Assembly: GCA_018881555.1 (NCBI GenBank)
Contig: JACAXG010000002.1
Location: 18,594,077 to 18,658,076 of the forward strand
Length of the DNA: 64,000 nucleotides
Direction: 5' to 3'
From: Amblyornis subalaris
Lineage: Eukaryota; Chordata; Aves; Passeriformes; Ptilonorhynchidae
Under the pieces are notes generated by a model that did not search any database, had not been told where the DNA came from, and saw only the letters and a list, made by a program, of their open reading frames with translations. The stretch's first letter is position 1, and each line of letters opens with the position of its first letter. Shown piece after piece: positions 59,381 to 64,000 of this stretch. Made by a program: the position numbers and the translations under genes.

Positions 59381-61800
59381 CTACTCATCACAACTATGGT
59401 TTTGTCTTATGGAAAGACTTTAAAACTGCTAAGGGATTAAAAGAATAGGGAAAGGCATATATGGAAAAATTTAACAAATTCTCCTGGTGTTATAGTAATT
59501 ATCTAAGAATTGCAGGGCTATCTCCCCTTAAAGAAGTTGTTTCAATACAAAATGAAACAGGAAGAAAGATTGGAATTACTACCAAAATAAAATGTCTCTC
59601 ATCAGCTGAGGCATATAACACGCAAACAAATGGTCTGAATTAGAGTCCTGATGATGTACTAAAGGACTACTTTCTGAGAAGAACGTAATACAAAACAAAC
59701 TCCCTGCCCTCACTCCTTCCCCCAGCATTACTTTAACCTTTTATTGTAAACTATGCATTTAATTCTTCTCGAAAAATAAACAATTACAGACATCTGTTTG
59801 ACATGGCATCAGATTACTGATAACCAACTTGTGCATGCAAACTGCTTGTTAGATTTTAGAATAATCTTTCTACCATCTTACAGAACTAGCAGCATAAAAT
59901 CTTATTTCATTTTAACTGTCACTGTTATTGCCTATTTTATTTCAAACTCCATCATCTCCAAGTTCATTTATAAGGCTTCCCCATCGATAATGTCATATTT
60001 ACAATTAAGTTAATTCAAAGGATTCACAGAATAGGGTGTCTCCAGTTTGAAATAACATATTTACAAGAATTATTTTCATCTGAAAAACAGTCCAAGTTTA
60101 AGAAGAATAATGACAAGTTATAGCTGTGATTTTAGAAAGAATGTTCTGTGTAGAACACTAATTACAATTATTTCTGACGAAAGCCCAATGGATGTGTAAA
60201 GTCCAATTCCAAATCTACACAGATGCCTTATTTTCTTACTCCGCTAGTTTAAAATTAAGTGTACTGTGATGAGAATGAAAAAGACAACTTCTGTCTTGAA
60301 AGAGAAACTTCAGGAATTCCCTCCAGCCACTCAGCTTTCCCACTCTACTTCTTTCTATAAGGAGCCTGATTCTATTGAAATCAATTGCAAGGCCTCCTTG
60401 ATTTCACAAGTGCAGAAATAGATTCGACAAGAATTCTTGGAAATGTCGTGCATAAATCTACAATGAATACTTTGGTAATAATTTAACAACCAATTTTTAA
60501 GCAGTACAGATAGAAATCCTGCAGTTTCTTGCCTTGTGTTTCTACTTCAAGCATGCAGGTAAAATTGTCTGAAAGAACAGAATATTAATCCAAGCGAAAT
60601 ATAATCCAGAAAATAAACCAAACAAAAAGACCTTAGATAAGTACCCAATCCTGCTTACTGTAAGACCACACAACTGCAGGATGCCTTGAACGCAACAACC
60701 ATCAGCAGGGACTGCTTAATGAAATCAGTACCTCAAGAGTTTCTTGACAGTCTACATTCTAACAAGCACATTTCTGAAATTCAATGAGCCTTATAGATAT
60801 TAAAATACAAATATTATATATTAAAATTAAAACATTATATCCATATAAAATCCATACTTTTTTCAAAATACAGACATAGAAGAGAAACAGAGACAGGGTT
60901 TCTGCCTCAAGTTCAATGTCCACAGTGCAAGAGTTTTATACAACATATTAGCCAAAGTTAGTCATAAAGTTTCAGATTGCATAACGTTCTTAAAACCAGA
61001 CACTGCTGAGGCTTTGTGCAGATTGTTGACACAAGACACTGAAGCCTCATACCCACACTTAAATAACTGGCTCTGAAAAACCTTGTGCTGTTATCTTTAA
61101 GGAAAAAAGCATCTGCCAGGAGGTAAAATGAAAACCTAACTGATATTCTAAGACTGTAGGATGAACAACAATGGCTAACAAGATATTAGTCTGTCTAGAA
61201 GTTCTTCGAATAAAACAAATATTGCCCATAAATAAGCTCTACTATACCTTCGGGCCTTTCAGGTCTGCTTAGGGTTCCAAGGCTCAAGTTTAATTTAGTT
61301 TTGTATTCCATAACCCTCTTCCTTCCCTCACGTTTTTGTAAGATTGTTTGTAAATTCAGGTGGTTTTATTTTCTTAAATAAGACCCTGATTTAGGAAGCA
61401 TCTGCATTTTGATCCCCTGCGTCCTTAGTATTTTTTTTGTTACCTTTCTCTGCTTGCTTTTCTCCTTCCACTTTGTTTTCAATTGTATTTTTAATCATAT
61501 TTTCCACTGACTATATTTGTATACAGGATGTTGTTTCCCAGAAAGTAGGCTATTTTCCTTTCCCTAACTGCTATTCTCTATTTCTTCTCAAATGTACGTA
61601 TCAGCATGCTTGAGCTTTCTTCCAAAGCTCCTCCACCATTCCTGTTTTCCTAAATTGTTTATATACACATCAGATTTATCTTCCTTTCTCCCTTTTCCAG
61701 TTCCCAGATTCACTTCCTTCTTATAGTATATCTTCTATCCGTCAATCCCTCTCCATTCTTTCAGCTTCCTTCACAGTGGATGCAATCTACATCTAAATAC

Positions 61801-61815
61801 ATATATATATATATA
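61801..61815 (+). repeat. Short (AT)n microsatellite
   Basis: About seven AT units followed by AAAGC. It adjoins a pyrimidine-rich stretch (about 61310-61760) with no other recognisable content. Confidence 0.85.
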
Positions 61816-63936
61816 AAGCTGTCTATCAACATTCAATACATCATTAAAGAAAACCTTGAGAATTTTACTACCAATTTCAAAAGGGTGGGGGCTTTAAATA
61901 ATTTAAGAGAAACATAGGCAGTTTTTAAAGTTAATTTTCCTAAGGGAGAAATCACACAGAAGCCTCCAATGCCCTTCAAACTCTGTAGGCATTTGAAAAC
62001 ATCACTAATGCCTTTTTTTTTCCTATTCCATCTGACTTTTGCCTACAGTTTCTAGCTGCACTGCTTCACCCATTTCACCTTGATGATTAACTTCAGTGTC
62101 TTAATAAATAATGCCATTTATTGATCCCACTTATCCATGTCTGGCAGCTTCATCACACCAGGATGTGATCACACACAACTATGGACATCATCATTCTCAT
62201 TCCATGCTGAAAGGAACCAGAAAAATCTTTCTCTTTTTTACACATGGCAGACTGACCACAACAGGGGTTTCCTCATGTTTGCAGAACTGTTGTCATCTTG
62301 ATGTCAGTAGGACAAATTGCTAAGTATGACGGTGATCATACTCCCCCTTCTCATCACTTGTCAGGTTTAGCTTTTTTCCAAGGAGAGACAGAAATTAAGT
62401 AGATAGAACACATTTTGAAAACAAAAAAAAATGTCAAAATAGTGGATTCAAATTATGACTGACTAGACTGTGTTCTTGTTTCAGCCTTTTAGGTGAGGAG
62501 GGGCATTTTGTTGGTGGCTTTTTAGCTACAAGTTTTCACTCGCCTCTTACTTAGTGATTTGGTTTTTTTCTTAATCAGTAGTCATCTGTTTTCTTCCCAA
62601 AGACCAGGTTCGGGAAAAGAACTTTGAAATCTCCCCCTCTCATCCCCACCCACAGCCCATCTGTGTAGTTGTGTTAGCACAAGAGGCCCTTAAACCAAAC
62701 TTTTTCTTCTTGTGGCAAAACTGCTTTAGCCACAGTCTGTAATTGGAAACAAAAGGAATATGACAAGGTTTAGATTCTGATTTTCCACTTTGAAGTGTTC
62801 TAATAACTACTAATAGGAAAAAACAAATACATTGAGAAGCAGACAAATATTAAGCTTCCTTTTTCAGGAAGAATTATGTATTCTACATAAAAAGCACAAG
62901 TTTATTGAAAGACAGGATTTCACTTGAACATGTCAACTGACATATAAGGGAAGAACAAATTGGGAGTAAAGAGGTTATTTTGCACACCATCTTAGCAGAT
63001 TTCAAGATTGTATTTTCTTTCGCTAAATCTGGCTCATTACAAAAAGCTGTAATACTTCAAAAAATGGTTTCCCGAGATGTCCACATAAATTGTGTTATAA
63101 TGGTGATTTAGCAATATCCAGAATGAGACTATTATTGCAGACAACAGCACTCAAGGCTTCCTTTAATTTGGTGGCAGAATTTTCAAGACTCAGTTGGGAA
63201 CCTGAGCAAATTTCTTTTGGAACATAACTGCCAACATGATCCTGAGACTGCTCACTGTTCTTGTTAGTAATTTCCTATACTTTTCCAAATCCTATTTTTC
63301 AGCTGTTAAACCTCATTTGTAGTTATTGGTTTCTTCCAGTCTTGAGATAATAATAAGATGAAACCAGTTTTATTCCACAATAACACTGCTGCCCAGGCAT
63401 TAAAGAGAGCAGAGAAGCTCTAAAAGTTCTGTTTGCCTTTCATTACAACCACTATAAATGCTAAGAGCTCTTACATGATATTTATATATATTATAGTTGT
63501 GAATGGTCACACAGCAATCCTTTAGGATTTTGCACACACATCACCTATTACCAAAGATGACTTGTCAAACCTTGTGCATCTTTATTTTCATAAGACTGTT
63601 ACAATAAAAAAAAAAAAATTCACTCAGGATTATGGTTTTATTTTGTTATCTCTAAATAGAGTTCTGCCAACAATGAAAGCATAAACAAATCTTTTAAACA
63701 GTAACTGCAAAGTTTTGTTTAGAACAATATTTTTTTCACGTCCTGGGTATAAACAAATGCACTGAGTTAGCTAAAAATTTCTTTCCTGAGCCACCTTTAC
63801 ATATCACGAAGTAAAAACACACCTCAAAACAATCCCCATATGTAGGAGAGTTGTTGGTAATTTAAAAAAAAAAAAATTAACATGTGACACAAGATTTCAA
63901 AATTCCGACAGCAAATTTTACCTTCTCTTCATGTCA

Positions 63937-64000
63937 CAGAATCACAGATAACAGAATATTTTGAACTAGAAGGGATCCACTAGGACCGTCAAAGTGCAAC
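63937..64000 (-). mobile_element. CR1 3' end, cut off by the window edge
   Basis: CACAGAATCACAGATAACAG, then TTTTGAACTAGAAGGGATCC and ACTAGGACCGTCAAAGTGCA, are the start of a reverse-complement CR1 3' region. The element continues beyond 64000. Confidence 0.85.

Overview
This window looks like bird nuclear DNA. It is AT-rich and gene-poor, and its interspersed repeats are almost all CR1 LINE fragments. It also carries avian endogenous-retrovirus LTRs, one of which has the structure of the widespread avian ERVL-type solo LTR. I see no operons, dense ORFs or other prokaryotic features. Scattered single N bases point to a draft assembly.

The only protein-coding gene I can support is WASF1 (WAVE1), on the minus strand. 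Two coding exons are present. The first (18348-18508, ATG at 18480) encodes residues 1-44 plus the first base of codon 45. The second (7309-7443) encodes residues 45-89 and ends one base into codon 90. Both have good splice sites, and the intron between them is phase 1 and about 10.9 kb long. Together they give the start of the WAVE/Scar homology domain. The rest of the protein lies beyond position 1. The first coding exon has its own splice acceptor 28 bases upstream of the ATG, so the 5' leader is spliced and at least one noncoding exon lies at higher coordinates.

Layout: 1-7308 is intron, with an antisense-oriented solo LTR at 5597-6138. 7444-18347 is intron, with a long degraded CR1 at about 8700-9535. 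18509-64000 lies upstream of the first coding exon and is either 5'-UTR intron or upstream flank. This part holds CR1 fragments of different ages and orientations, an LTR inserted into a CR1 (29458-30160), a probable LTR near 32.5-32.96 kb, the 3' part of another LTR near 49.4-49.6 kb, several microsatellites and a perfect 12-bp inverted repeat. I see no convincing CpG-island promoter, so the main WASF1 promoter is probably beyond 64 kb. The more GC-rich block near 27.5-27.9 kb is the best internal candidate for a regulatory or exonic element.

Nothing here looks like a new gene system. The items most worth a second look are the nested LTR, which points the same way as WASF1, the GC-rich 27.5 kb block, and a few structured non-repeat sequences.
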